Source of the DNA: Bacteroides sp. SM23_62_1
GTDB lineage: Bacteria; Bacteroidota; Bacteroidia; Bacteroidales; SM23-62
Assembly: GCA_001304505.1 (NCBI GenBank)
Contig: LJUQ01000002.1
Location: forward strand, 1-55,205
Direction of reading: 5' to 3'
Length of the DNA stretch: 55,205 nucleotides
Shown here: positions 28,175 to 36,971 of the stretch, in pieces
Position numbering within the stretch: the stretch's first letter is position 1
Layout: each line of letters starts with the position of its first letter
Translations under genes and position numbers: made by a program
Notes under the pieces: generated by a model
Told to the model about the DNA's origin: nothing
Database searches by the model: none
The model's input: only the letters and a program-made list of their open reading frames with translations

Positions 28175-29107
28175 CTAGCTAACTGTAGCAGTACCAACCT
28201 CAAGAGATTTGATATCTATTGTTGTTCTTTTGCTGCTGATTTTGATGAGATAGTTTTCAGTTGTATCAGATCTAGGAAATTCTAAAATCAAATCCTCCTT
28301 TAAGGGCCATTCTTCAAGTTCTTGCTCCCAAATAGGTTCACTAAAAAATTCAGTTCTTTTTGAGATTTGAATTAGGATATCCCTCAAATGTTCGCTTTGG
28401 TTAATTAAAATTACCATTAATCCACCAGTTTCTTCCGATGGTAAAATTCTCATCGTAATTCTCTGTTTAAACAAATCATGAGCGCAAAGAGTCGTCTCTA
28501 ATGGAGTCATTGATGAATTAACTGGACTAGGAATTATCTCCGTTGTAGGAGTACTTATTTTCTCGCTAACGCGGTTGGAAAAATTCCTCCATATAGATTC
28601 AAGCTCTTTTTCGACCTTTGTTGTTTGTTTTAGAAGCTCTTTGTACTCCCTCTTTCTAATGGGATTTGATTCTAGTTTTTCACGAGCGTACAATAAATCA
28701 AGATTTGAACCGATTTTATCTTCTAATGTAGTCTTGAAATTGAGAAAAGTCTCATTAGGAATAGGATTAGTATCTTTCCAATTTTTAATCACTATACCAT
28801 AGATTGTATCTTTCTTTAGAGAGCTTTCTTGTGTTGTTTGAAGTTGAAACGCTGAATACACAAATTCGGAGAATTTCAGGTCAATACGGAGAGGTACATT
28901 TTCTATTTTCCATACACAATGCGTCTTCAGAATATTAATCTCATTTTTATCATCCTGTAATCTTGCTGGATACGAGAAGAGGATCCGTAATCCATGAGTA
29001 GTATCAAAAGAACATAAAAAGAACCCTATTAAACCTACTTTTGAGTCAAAAGCATGCTTTTTAGGTGATGTTATGATCTTGGTTTCGAAGAAGGGATCGA
29101 TATTCAT
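28175..29107 (-). CDS. Longin-like protein with the shared C-terminal domain (paralogue B)
   Basis: The 310-residue protein is a paralogue of the next gene downstream. The N-terminus reads GLIGFFLCSFDTTHGLRILF, in line with GFFLYFFDEVKGHVPLF of paralogue A. A charged helical region (~130-185) follows. Residues 215-310 contain LINQSEHLRD, LEEWPLKEDL and ILEFPRSD, the same anchor pattern as in paralogue A and the FrhB-like tail. Start ATG 29107 follows AAGGAG. A 174-base gap separates it from paralogue A, so it may have its own terminator or an internal promoter. No enzyme motif is visible. Confidence 0.68.
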   Translation of the reverse strand: MNIDPFFETKIITSPKKHAFDSKVGLIGFFLCSFDTTHGLRILFSYPARLQDDKNEINILKTHCVWKIENVPLRIDLKFSEFVYSAFQLQTTQESSLKKDTIYGIVIKNWKDTNPIPNETFLNFKTTLEDKIGSNLDLLYAREKLESNPIRKREYKELLKQTTKVEKELESIWRNFSNRVSEKISTPTTEIIPSPVNSSMTPLETTLCAHDLFKQRITMRILPSEETGGLMVILINQSEHLRDILIQISKRTEFFSEPIWEQELEEWPLKEDLILEFPRSDTTENYLIKISSKRTTIDIKSLEVGTATVS

Positions 29108-29494
29108 CGTTTCTCCTTACAAGTACAGTTTATTGAAGAGAATAAATCTTTTTAGAAAAGTTTACAGATGAGGACGTATACTCACCTCACCTTCAAAAGT
29201 TTTCGCAAATGACACGCAAATCATTTCTTAATTGTCTATCAGTTATATATTGACTTTAAGCGATCTTATTGAAGATTTCTGGTTTTCCTATTAAAATTCA
29301 ATACTGAAATAGAGAAGAAGCTCCTCTAGACATCAAAATTAGATAAAAATCTCATTTAATGAGAGTAAAAGTATTTAGATTTAAAATCAGAGAAAAGTCT
29401 TTCCAAGAAACACAATTTTTTAGTATATCCTCAGTTCCTCACTTTAATCGAAATAAAACCTGAAATAACTCGGAAATATACGGAGAAGAATATT
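29108..29494. other. Divergent promoter region between longin-like and NfnA-type genes
   Basis: The 387 bases are strongly AT-rich. A TATA-like TTTAGTATAT near 29430 could drive the downstream redox genes with a ~40-base leader. No RNA gene or extra coding sequence is evident. Confidence 0.35.
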
Positions 29495-31324
29495 TTGAGT
29501 TCGGAGATATGGGATCTCGTTGTTGTAGGAGGTGGGCCAGCAGGTCTTTCTGGGGCTATTCGGGCCGCAGAACTAGGTCTCCACGTTCTTGTTCTCGAAG
29601 CGCGTTCTGGAATCGCTACTGCAGGTAGTATGGCTGTAGACGGTTACCCAGGGTTTTTCAGCATAACTCGGCAAGAGCTCTTAGATAAAATGGCCAAGCA
29701 AGCAAAATATCATGCAACAATAAATTATGCAGAAAAAGTGAGTAGACTTGACTTAAAAGATCCCATAAAACGTGTTTATACCCAAGTTACACGAGGAGAA
29801 TTCTTTACTGAAGAATTCAAGTATGGATGTAGAGCTGTACTTATTGCTACGGGACTCCAGCCAAAAAAACTTGACATTCCAGGAGAGGGGAAATTTAAAG
29901 GTAAAGGGGTATTTTATTCCCTTCCTGATGGAGATTATACAGATAAAAATGTTGCTATTATAGGACATACTTCGTGGGCTGTTCGGAATGCCCTTCATTA
30001 TGATGCCATGGGAGCACACGTCTACCTGATTACTTCTCGAGATTCGTTTGATGCTCATCCTGCTCTTATGAGAAAATTAAATGAAAGTTTTGTTGAAGTT
30101 CTTTATTCCCATGAAGCATTATATTTTGAAGGCACAGAGAAGTTAACAAAGACACGTTTGAAAAGTGGAGATGGAAAACAGTTCTCTATTCTCACAGAAA
30201 TGGTTTTAATACTTAGTAGTAAGAATACAAACCGTGAATTATTTCAAGATGCAGGATTAACAACTACTCCTCAAGGTAGAATAATCGTACAATCAGCTAA
30301 TCAAGATACAAACATTCAGGGGGTATACGCCGTAGGGAGTGCCACAAGAGGGGATTCAATAGTCGGGGTTGGAGCTGCAGAAGGCATTAAGGCTGCAGAA
30401 GGTATTTCGCGGTATCTTACCCAGCTTGAAGAAAAAAGACTTGTAGAAGAAAAGAAAGAGCCATCTATCCAAGTTGAAAGATTCACTGAAGGTAGATGCA
30501 TTATCATCGAAAAGGAAGATTTATCTCCCGAAATAGTTAGATGGGTTGTGAAGGCACCTTTAATTGCAAAAAAAACTCAACCTGGACAATTTGTGATTCT
30601 TAGAGTGGCTCAACATGGAGAAAGAATTCCTTTAACTATAGCTGATAGTGATAAGAAAAAAGGGACGATAACATTAATCTTTCAAAAGATTGGGAAGAGT
30701 ACTAAGCTTATGGGAACTATGCAAGCTGGTGACCATATTCTTGATCTCTTAGGCCCTTTAGGAAAACCCGTGGAAATAAAAAAGTGGGGGACAGTTGCTG
30801 TTCTTGGTGGTGGGTGTGGTGTTGCTCCAGTATTGCCTAAGACCAGGGCGTTAAAAGACATAGGTAATTATGTGGTAAGTATCATCTCAGCTAGAACATC
30901 TTCACTTTTAATTTGCCGAGATGAGATGCGAGAAGTTAGTGATGAACTTCATATTGCTACAGATGATGGAACAGAAGGACATCATGGATTTGGGCTTGAT
31001 CTCTTAAAACACTTTGTAGAAGAAGGAAGACACTTTGATCATGTAGTCGCAGTTGGGCCAATACCAATGATGAAGTTTACCTGTGCTTTCACCAAGGAAC
31101 ATAACATTCCAACAACCGTTAGTCTAGCTCCTATAATGGTTGATGGTACTGGAATGTGTGGTGCTTGTCGAGTGACTGTTGGTGGCGAGGTTAAGTTCGC
31201 CTGTGTTGACGGCCCCAATTTCGATGGACTAAAGGTAGATTTTGAAGAATTGACACTTAGATCACGGGCTTATCTTTACGAGGAGCGTATTTCCAGTGGT
31301 AAAATGGCTCGAGAGAAATCCTAG
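29495..31324 (+). CDS. Fusion of a TrxR-like flavoprotein (no CxxC) and an NfnA/SudB-type FAD-2Fe2S reductase
   Basis: The TTG start at 29495 has GGAG nine bases upstream. Residues ~1-310 are thioredoxin-reductase-like: FAD motif VVGGGPAGLSGA and a C-terminal AVGSATRGDSIVGVGAAEG. The redox-active CATC is replaced by SLPD (in GVFYSLPDGDY) and the NAD(P) motif is altered to AIIGHTSWAV, so it cannot reduce a disulfide in the usual way. Residues ~325-609 match the NfnA/SudB FNR-like subunit, ending in GTGMCGACRVTVGG and KFACVDG, the 2Fe-2S ligands. The NfnB-like gene follows after 14 bases. Together they probably form an Nfn-type NAD(P)H:ferredoxin oxidoreductase with an added flavin domain. A free-standing NfnA is the usual arrangement, so the fusion is notable. 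Confidence 0.87.
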   Translation: MSSEIWDLVVVGGGPAGLSGAIRAAELGLHVLVLEARSGIATAGSMAVDGYPGFFSITRQELLDKMAKQAKYHATINYAEKVSRLDLKDPIKRVYTQVTRGEFFTEEFKYGCRAVLIATGLQPKKLDIPGEGKFKGKGVFYSLPDGDYTDKNVAIIGHTSWAVRNALHYDAMGAHVYLITSRDSFDAHPALMRKLNESFVEVLYSHEALYFEGTEKLTKTRLKSGDGKQFSILTEMVLILSSKNTNRELFQDAGLTTTPQGRIIVQSANQDTNIQGVYAVGSATRGDSIVGVGAAEGIKAAEGISRYLTQLEEKRLVEEKKEPSIQVERFTEGRCIIIEKEDLSPEIVRWVVKAPLIAKKTQPGQFVILRVAQHGERIPLTIADSDKKKGTITLIFQKIGKSTKLMGTMQAGDHILDLLGPLGKPVEIKKWGTVAVLGGGCGVAPVLPKTRALKDIGNYVVSIISARTSSLLICRDEMREVSDELHIATDDGTEGHHGFGLDLLKHFVEEGRHFDHVVAVGPIPMMKFTCAFTKEHNIPTTVSLAPIMVDGTGMCGACRVTVGGEVKFACVDGPNFDGLKVDFEELTLRSRAYLYEERISSGKMAREKS

Positions 31325-31338
31325 AAGGAACATAGACA

Positions 31339-32736
31339 ATGGCTAAACGAAAAAGAACAAAGAAACAAAGAGTTCGAATGCAAATTCAAGAATCAGGTGA
31401 ACGCATTCGAAACTTTGAAGAAGTTGCTTTGGGTTTTACTGAAGATGAGGCGGTAGAGGAAGCGTCTCGTTGTTTACAATGCAAACATCCACGCTGTATA
31501 AAGGGCTGTCCCGTAAATGTACGAATACCTGAATTTATCCTGAAATTGAAAGAAGGAGATATTGATTCTGCGAAAGAAATAATTCTCTCAACTAATAGTT
31601 TGCCCGCCATAACAGGACGAGTATGTCCTCAAGAAAACCAGTGTCAAGAGTTTTGTATTCACCCCAATGCGATTAGTATTGGTGGACTAGAAAGATTTGT
31701 TGCAGATCACGGAAAACGTCCTGAAATTGTACCTTCCGAAAAATTACAATCCAAAGTTGCGATTATTGGATCGGGTCCTTCGGGTTTGACTTGTGCAGCT
31801 GAATTAGCTAATTTTGGGCACGAAGTGGTTTTGTACGAAGCACTCCATGAATATGGGGGTGTTTTGACTTATGGGATTCCAGAATTTCGAATGCCCAAAC
31901 AGGTAGTTAAAGAGGAAGTTGAGTATGTACAAAGTCTAGGGGTCCGATTAGAAAAAGATATTCTCATAGGAAAGACTATTACTATTGATGAGCTACTTAA
32001 TGAATACGAATATGATGCTGTATATATTGCATCTGGGGCTGGAACACCAAACTTTCTAAAGATACCTGGAGAGAATTTGAAAGGAGTTTATTCTGCTAAT
32101 GAATTTTTAACTCGTGTGAATCTTCTCAAAGGATATGATTTTCCTGAGTATGATACTCCCGTTTCAGTTGGTGAAAAAGTTGCGGTCATTGGAGCAGGTA
32201 ATGTTGCAATGGATGCTGCTAGAACCTCACTCCGATTAGGAGCCCGAGAAGTTGATATCATTTATCGTCGTACTGAAGGGGAGTGTCCAGCACGATTGGA
32301 GGAGATTATTCACGCTAAAGAAGAAGGTGTCGTCATAGGTGAATTAACATCCCCAGTGGAAATTCTTGGAGATAAAAAAGGGAATGTGATTGGTTTGAAG
32401 TGTTTACGTATGCAATTAGGTGAGAAAGATGCATCTGGCCGTAGAAGACCCATCCCAATTCCTAATACAGAATTTATTTTTCCTGTAGATACAGTAATCA
32501 TTGCTATTGGTCAAAAACCAAATCAATTGATAGCTCAAACTACACCAGGCCTCGAATCCACTAGGTGGGGTACCCTGGTTCACAAGGAAGAGACTGGAGA
32601 AACAACTCGAGAACGAGTTTACACAGGGGGTGATGTGGCTACTGGAGCTGCTACAGTTATCCTAGCAATGGAAGCTGGCCGAAAAGCAGCCAAAGCGATT
32701 CATGAGAAGATATTAGGGAAAATAAAAGTCGAATAG
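31339..32736 (+). CDS. NfnB/SudA-type subunit (glutamate-synthase small-chain family)
   Basis: The 465-residue protein has N-terminal FeS motifs CLQCKHPRCIKGCPV and CPQENQCQEFC, FAD motif IGSGPSGLTCAAELA, and NADPH motif IGAGNVAMDAARTSLRLGA. A terminal FAD contact lies in VYTGGDVATGAATVILAM. This is the layout of NfnB and of GltD-like subunits. No large glutamate synthase subunit is nearby; instead the NfnA-type fusion precedes it, so an Nfn-type transhydrogenase or sulfide dehydrogenase is more likely than glutamate synthesis. ATG 31339 follows AAGGA. Confidence 0.92.
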   Translation: MAKRKRTKKQRVRMQIQESGERIRNFEEVALGFTEDEAVEEASRCLQCKHPRCIKGCPVNVRIPEFILKLKEGDIDSAKEIILSTNSLPAITGRVCPQENQCQEFCIHPNAISIGGLERFVADHGKRPEIVPSEKLQSKVAIIGSGPSGLTCAAELANFGHEVVLYEALHEYGGVLTYGIPEFRMPKQVVKEEVEYVQSLGVRLEKDILIGKTITIDELLNEYEYDAVYIASGAGTPNFLKIPGENLKGVYSANEFLTRVNLLKGYDFPEYDTPVSVGEKVAVIGAGNVAMDAARTSLRLGAREVDIIYRRTEGECPARLEEIIHAKEEGVVIGELTSPVEILGDKKGNVIGLKCLRMQLGEKDASGRRRPIPIPNTEFIFPVDTVIIAIGQKPNQLIAQTTPGLESTRWGTLVHKEETGETTRERVYTGGDVATGAATVILAMEAGRKAAKAIHEKILGKIKVE

Positions 32737-32813
32737 GTTATATAGCTATGGAAATAACGAATCCTTAAATAAATGCATTTTCTAAGGTTAGTAACTTAAT
32801 TGGTGGGAAACCT

Positions 32814-33293
32814 ATGAAAGATAAATGGCGAGTCATGCCAACTCGTATTGGAAGAAGTCGAAAAATTCAAGTAAGGCAGTTCGAACCCGAAGAAATTTGG
32901 ATTGAATACGAGTTACATGTTGAAGATGCAACTTCAGCTAATGAGGCACTCCAAGAAGCAACAAAGTTGGCTATTACTTATTTGAATGAGGAAGAGAAGA
33001 AATTACGGGACAAAACGAAGTTTCCAGATGAAGAAGTTGAAAAACCTGTTGTAGAATATTCTTTAGAAATTACAGAAACAGGAAAGAGCTTGGGTAATTT
33101 TCGAGTGAAACCATCGGAAGATCCACAATATGCAAATTTCGTACATCTTTGGCTAGAAAAAGATCAAAAAGAGTTTTACGTTGGTTTTCTCCGTAAAGAT
33201 ACTGGAGATTTTAAATTTAAATCGAAGAACAAAGAACTAATTCAACAATATGGAATCAAGAAGGATATACATTTCCATATTGTGAAGAACTAA
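32814..33293 (+). CDS. Hypothetical protein
   Basis: The 159-residue charged, probably soluble protein starts at ATG 32814 with GGTGGG upstream. The N-terminal part has IWIEYELHVEDATSANEALQ, followed by an amphipathic helix. The C-terminal part is beta-rich (EFYVGFLRKDTGDFKF). I do not recognise a family. It follows the NfnB-like gene by 77 bases on the same strand and may be expressed with it. Confidence 0.6.
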   Translation: MKDKWRVMPTRIGRSRKIQVRQFEPEEIWIEYELHVEDATSANEALQEATKLAITYLNEEEKKLRDKTKFPDEEVEKPVVEYSLEITETGKSLGNFRVKPSEDPQYANFVHLWLEKDQKEFYVGFLRKDTGDFKFKSKNKELIQQYGIKKDIHFHIVKN

Positions 33294-33409
33294 AAAGAAA
33301 AGGGCAAAGAATCGATCAAGAAGGTAAACATTATAAGATCGGTTCTAGTTAACTCAGTATATCTCAATAATCTACTTCTTAAGAAATTAAGATTTGAGTT
33401 GGAAATAAA

Positions 33410-34324
33410 ATGCGAGTTCGTGCTGCCATTCGTGCGGGAAGCTGGTATTCTGGTCAGAAAGATCGGTTAATTAATGAAATCAATGCAATGTACCTGCATA
33501 AAATAGGACCAGGTAGAAAACCCCTGGCATTAGATCAAAGAAAAAATATTAGAAATATCCTAGGACTAGTTTCTCCCCACGCAGGATACGCGTGTTCCGC
33601 ACCAACAGCTGCTCATGGTTTTATAGCACTAGCTGAAGATCGAAAGGAAATCGATACAGTTATCATACTTGGCACTAAACACACACCTTATGGACCAGAA
33701 ATATCTGTAGCCTCATTCGATGCTTGGGAGACACCTCTTGGTCAAGTTCCTGTGAATATGTCTTTATTAAATAGAATAGTAAACAATAAAAATCAATTAA
33801 CAGATCAAGTTGCCCAAATATTAGATTTTGATGACTCTGCTCATGTGAATGAACACTCGATTGAATTACAGATCCCTTTTCTTCAAAACATTTTTTCTGA
33901 TTTAAAGATTGCTCCAATAGGTATTGATCGCCTCCCAACCAACATCACCCAGGTTTTTGGGTATTATCTAGCTGAAATGGTAAAGGAAGAAGGGATTGAA
34001 GATTCATCAATCGCAATAGCTAGTTCGGATATGACTCATGGTAATTATTTTCCCTTGTTAAATCATGATGAAGTTACTTCTCTTGATCAATTAGCTTTGA
34101 CCCCAATGTTAAATCGCGATCCTGAAGCATTAGAAGATGCTGTACGGGAAAATAACATATCTATGTGTGGTGTGGGGCCTGTAAAAGTTCTTCTTTCGTT
34201 CACAGAAAAGTTGGGAGCTAAATCAGCTAAATTGTTGAATTATTCAACCAGTGGATTGACTTGTGGCTCTAGGAGCTCAGTGGTCGGTTATACTTCGGTC
34301 GCGGTTATGAGAAGTGGGAATTAG
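33410..34324 (+). CDS. MEMO1-family protein (AmmeMemoRadiSam system B)
   Basis: The 304-residue protein begins RAAIRAGSWYSGQKDRL, the standard opening of the family. Candidate metal-site residues lie in SPHAGYACSAPTAAHGF, ILGTKHTPYG and STSGLTCGSRSS, the counterparts of the His, His and Cys positions of human MEMO1. It also contains NEHSIELQIPFLQ. MEMO proteins are dioxygenase-like and bind copper or iron; many archaea encode them next to AMMECR1 and a radical SAM protein, neither of which lies next to this gene. The PfkB-like gene follows closely. Confidence 0.92.
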   Translation: MRVRAAIRAGSWYSGQKDRLINEINAMYLHKIGPGRKPLALDQRKNIRNILGLVSPHAGYACSAPTAAHGFIALAEDRKEIDTVIILGTKHTPYGPEISVASFDAWETPLGQVPVNMSLLNRIVNNKNQLTDQVAQILDFDDSAHVNEHSIELQIPFLQNIFSDLKIAPIGIDRLPTNITQVFGYYLAEMVKEEGIEDSSIAIASSDMTHGNYFPLLNHDEVTSLDQLALTPMLNRDPEALEDAVRENNISMCGVGPVKVLLSFTEKLGAKSAKLLNYSTSGLTCGSRSSVVGYTSVAVMRSGN

Positions 34325-34359
34325 AACCTTTTTTGCTACCATCTGAAGGATGTGGGCTT

Positions 34360-35328
34360 TTGGAAAACAGAATTCTTGTAGTAGGGAAAGTCTATTATCA
34401 TTTAAATTTTTTAATTTCTGATAATTTTGTTTTAATAACTTCTGAAGAGGAGAAAGAACCTACTACCAGTGCATCTGATGTTAAGAGAGTACTTAACGGA
34501 ATGGGTGCAAATATTGCTTATGGTTTAGCAATTTTAGGGTCATATCCAATCATTGTGTCTCAGGTTGGGTATGATTTTAATTGGTTTCATCGTCCTCATC
34601 TGGAAAGACTTGGAATTGATGTGAGACCATTTATTCATCCAGAAAAAGAAACTGCTTGCTTATATGAGATTAAAGACGATCAGAACAGAAACTTGCAAAT
34701 TTTTCAAGAAAATTCTTATCATTTCTTTGCAGAACGAGATATAGAAGATCAGCTTGAACCAAATGAATTTCAAGCACTGAATGCTGTGTTTATTGGAACA
34801 GGAAAGGTTGAGGCTGATGCGAAATTTATTTCTAGAGTCTTTGATCTGAATAAAAGACTCCCAGTAATCTATTCACCTGACACTAATATTCAGGAATTAA
34901 CAAAGTGGCGATTAACACAAATTTTCGACAAGATATCGGTTTTAATTTGCACAGAAGATGAATTGAAACTGATTGAAGAACGGATGAAACAAAAATGTCC
35001 TGACATTTTAGTAAATTCGCAACGGTTGAAATATATTATATCACTGGTTGATCGATCAAGAATTATTATCTTCTCTAAAGAATTTAAAGTGAAAGTATCT
35101 GAAGGCCCAGCAGGGGAAGTTTTATCTCATGACTTTTGGTATGATGCATTCCGTGCTGGTGTTATTTATGGTGTTTCTCTGAAGAAGCCAATTGAAGAGG
35201 CCGCGAAGCTTGGTTCTGCTTTAGCATCTTATGCAGTTGAGACTCGAGAGAACCAACAATACTCACCTAGTTTAGAACAGGTATCTCTAAGAGCTTTTGA
35301 AGTGAAAACAACCCGGAAAGAGAACTAA
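34360..35328 (+). CDS. PfkB-like (ribokinase-family) kinase, divergent
   Basis: TTG 34360 is preferred: AAGGA lies nine bases upstream and the protein then starts MENRILVVGKV, directly with the first strand. The frame extends to TTG 34333. The ~322-residue protein has the family's N-terminal segment LNGMGANIAYGLAILG and Rossmann core, but the diagnostic C-terminal DTxGAGD is replaced by HDFWYDAFRAG: the GAG anion hole is lost while an Asp remains near the catalytic position. Substrate and activity are therefore uncertain; it may be a diverged sugar or nucleoside kinase or a non-catalytic homologue. Confidence 0.78.
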   Translation: MENRILVVGKVYYHLNFLISDNFVLITSEEEKEPTTSASDVKRVLNGMGANIAYGLAILGSYPIIVSQVGYDFNWFHRPHLERLGIDVRPFIHPEKETACLYEIKDDQNRNLQIFQENSYHFFAERDIEDQLEPNEFQALNAVFIGTGKVEADAKFISRVFDLNKRLPVIYSPDTNIQELTKWRLTQIFDKISVLICTEDELKLIEERMKQKCPDILVNSQRLKYIISLVDRSRIIIFSKEFKVKVSEGPAGEVLSHDFWYDAFRAGVIYGVSLKKPIEEAAKLGSALASYAVETRENQQYSPSLEQVSLRAFEVKTTRKEN

Positions 35329-35350
35329 AAGCCTATCAGATTTGATAATA

Positions 35351-36331
35351 CTAAGAAATGAAATTCGGGATATATGATTTTGCTAAATCATAATATCTAT
35401 TTGAAAGAGCAACTAAATCCTCTTTTTTCTGAGTGTCGGGTTCATTCATACCTTGAAATCCATAAACTTTTCCTCGAACATATGCTCGATAACATTTAAA
35501 GAAATCTATGATCTCTGGTAATAATTCATCTCTACTGTAATCAACGTATTTTTCAACAAATAGCTTTGATAATTTTCGTTCACCCCAAAAATCGAGGTCC
35601 ATGGCCAGAAAGCCAACATCCTCACAGAGATCCCCATATCGCAAGAGAGGATTGAACTCAATACAGTCGAATATTTTTATCTCATTGTTTGGAAGAATGA
35701 AAATGTTATTGCTACAGAGATCCCCATGATTATCTGTTATACGGTTGTCATTAATACGCTCTTGAAATAACCCCTGGTTTCCTCGCATAAATCCAAAGAT
35801 TTGCTCTTGAAACTCCTCACTTTCAGTCCGAAATTGAGAGGTAGTTCGAAAGTTTTCATCCCATTTTTCCCAAATATACTTCAATTTCCCTCTTTCAGGA
35901 ACTTTTTTGGTATTCTCATGAAATTTTGCTAATTCAGCTGCAATTTTTTCAATAGCAAAGGTAGATACACCTTTCTCCATCAAAATATTCTTCATAAGAT
36001 ATTTTTCAGGTAATTGATTCATTTTTACCCCATATTCAATAATTTCCCCTGGACGGTTGATTTTCCCCTTAGAGTTAACTGTAAAGACTTCAATGTAAAT
36101 ATCAGGAGAAAATCGACTATTTAGTTCAATTTCTTGATGACAATATTTTTTCCGGAGTTCTAACGTTGAAAAATCAAGAATATCTCCAAACTTAACAGCT
36201 TTTTTGATCTTATAAGCGAAAGAACCCGTCAAATAAACCCATGAAATATGAGTTTCTCGTATTTCTATTGATTCAATAGGATGTTCATATGCAGCAGCAG
36301 TTTTAAGCATCTTAGGATCAAATGTTGGCAA
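35351..36331 (-). CDS. APH-fold kinase, COG2187 type
   Basis: The 326-residue protein has the aminoglycoside-phosphotransferase fold: nucleotide-binding N-lobe (YLTGSFAYKIKKAVKFG), catalytic loop ITDNHGDLCSNNIF and metal motif IFDCIEFNPLLRYGD. In many bacteria this domain is fused to the kinase encoded just upstream here. It overlaps that gene by 14 bases, and its TTG start lies inside the end of that gene, so the two are translationally coupled. The physiological substrate of this family is not known; resistance to aminoglycosides should not be assumed. Confidence 0.85.
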   Translation of the reverse strand: MPTFDPKMLKTAAAYEHPIESIEIRETHISWVYLTGSFAYKIKKAVKFGDILDFSTLELRKKYCHQEIELNSRFSPDIYIEVFTVNSKGKINRPGEIIEYGVKMNQLPEKYLMKNILMEKGVSTFAIEKIAAELAKFHENTKKVPERGKLKYIWEKWDENFRTTSQFRTESEEFQEQIFGFMRGNQGLFQERINDNRITDNHGDLCSNNIFILPNNEIKIFDCIEFNPLLRYGDLCEDVGFLAMDLDFWGERKLSKLFVEKYVDYSRDELLPEIIDFFKCYRAYVRGKVYGFQGMNEPDTQKKEDLVALSNRYYDLAKSYIPNFIS

Positions 36332-36869
36332 TATATTGGATCACTTCCTTAAGAAAGATTGGTAGTTCTTTACCTGTATCAATCTCTAAATATGGGATAT
36401 TTATTTTCTCAAATCTTTCCTTAATTTCCAGATAGATGTTAAAATCGGCATCGCTTGCGTTGTTATTTTGAGATTTTCGTTCTTGGATACGTTGTTTGAC
36501 CAGATCTTCTGAACACGTTGTTTTGATGATATAATACTTCTGATTCAATTTTTGGCATATTTGAATAAGGGGTTGTCTTTTTGCTTGAGAATAAAAGGTG
36601 CCATCCACCAATAAAGAGAGTTTTTGACCAAGTAAAATTTCCACGACCATATATAATGCGTTATAAACGAGATCACGTTTTTCTTGAGTATATAATTTGT
36701 TTCCAAAGGGTAAATATTGATGATGAGAGAAATCAAAAAGAGCTCGACGAATTTGATCAGTATTTAAGTAAATAGGGGGATTAGATAATGATTTAATTAA
36801 TTCTCTAGCTAAATAGCTTTTTCCTGTAGCTGGTAGACCTAATATCACAATCAAGGGCATATAAATCAA
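36318..36869 (-). CDS. P-loop kinase, COG0645 type
   Basis: The 183-residue protein has Walker A GLPATGKSYL near the N-terminus, LNTDQIRRALF and a lid-like RIQERKSQ, as in small-molecule P-loop kinases of the AAA_33 type. TTG 36869 gives the longest frame; ATG 36860 with GTGAG upstream is an alternative. It is the partner of the APH-fold kinase downstream; together they match the two halves of the bifunctional bacterial protein. Joint occurrence suggests a shared unknown substrate. Confidence 0.85.
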   Translation of the reverse strand: MIYMPLIVILGLPATGKSYLARELIKSLSNPPIYLNTDQIRRALFDFSHHQYLPFGNKLYTQEKRDLVYNALYMVVEILLGQKLSLLVDGTFYSQAKRQPLIQICQKLNQKYYIIKTTCSEDLVKQRIQERKSQNNNASDADFNIYLEIKERFEKINIPYLEIDTGKELPIFLKEVIQYIANI

Positions 36870-36971
36870 TTCTCACTATGTAACAGTTTGATAACTCACC
36901 TTTCTTGAACGTTGATCCGCAGGCTACAGAAACTTGCTTTTTTTAGAATTATCTTATCAGGATTTTAGGTG

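Noticed and set aside
29108-29494. tRNA or stable RNA gene in the larger intergenic gaps
   Set aside because: I looked for a GGTTCRA-type T arm and acceptor pairing here and in the other gaps over 300 bases and found none.
31339-32736. Glutamate synthase small subunit (gltD)
   Set aside because: No large subunit is nearby, and the NfnA-type fusion directly upstream makes an Nfn-type enzyme the better reading.
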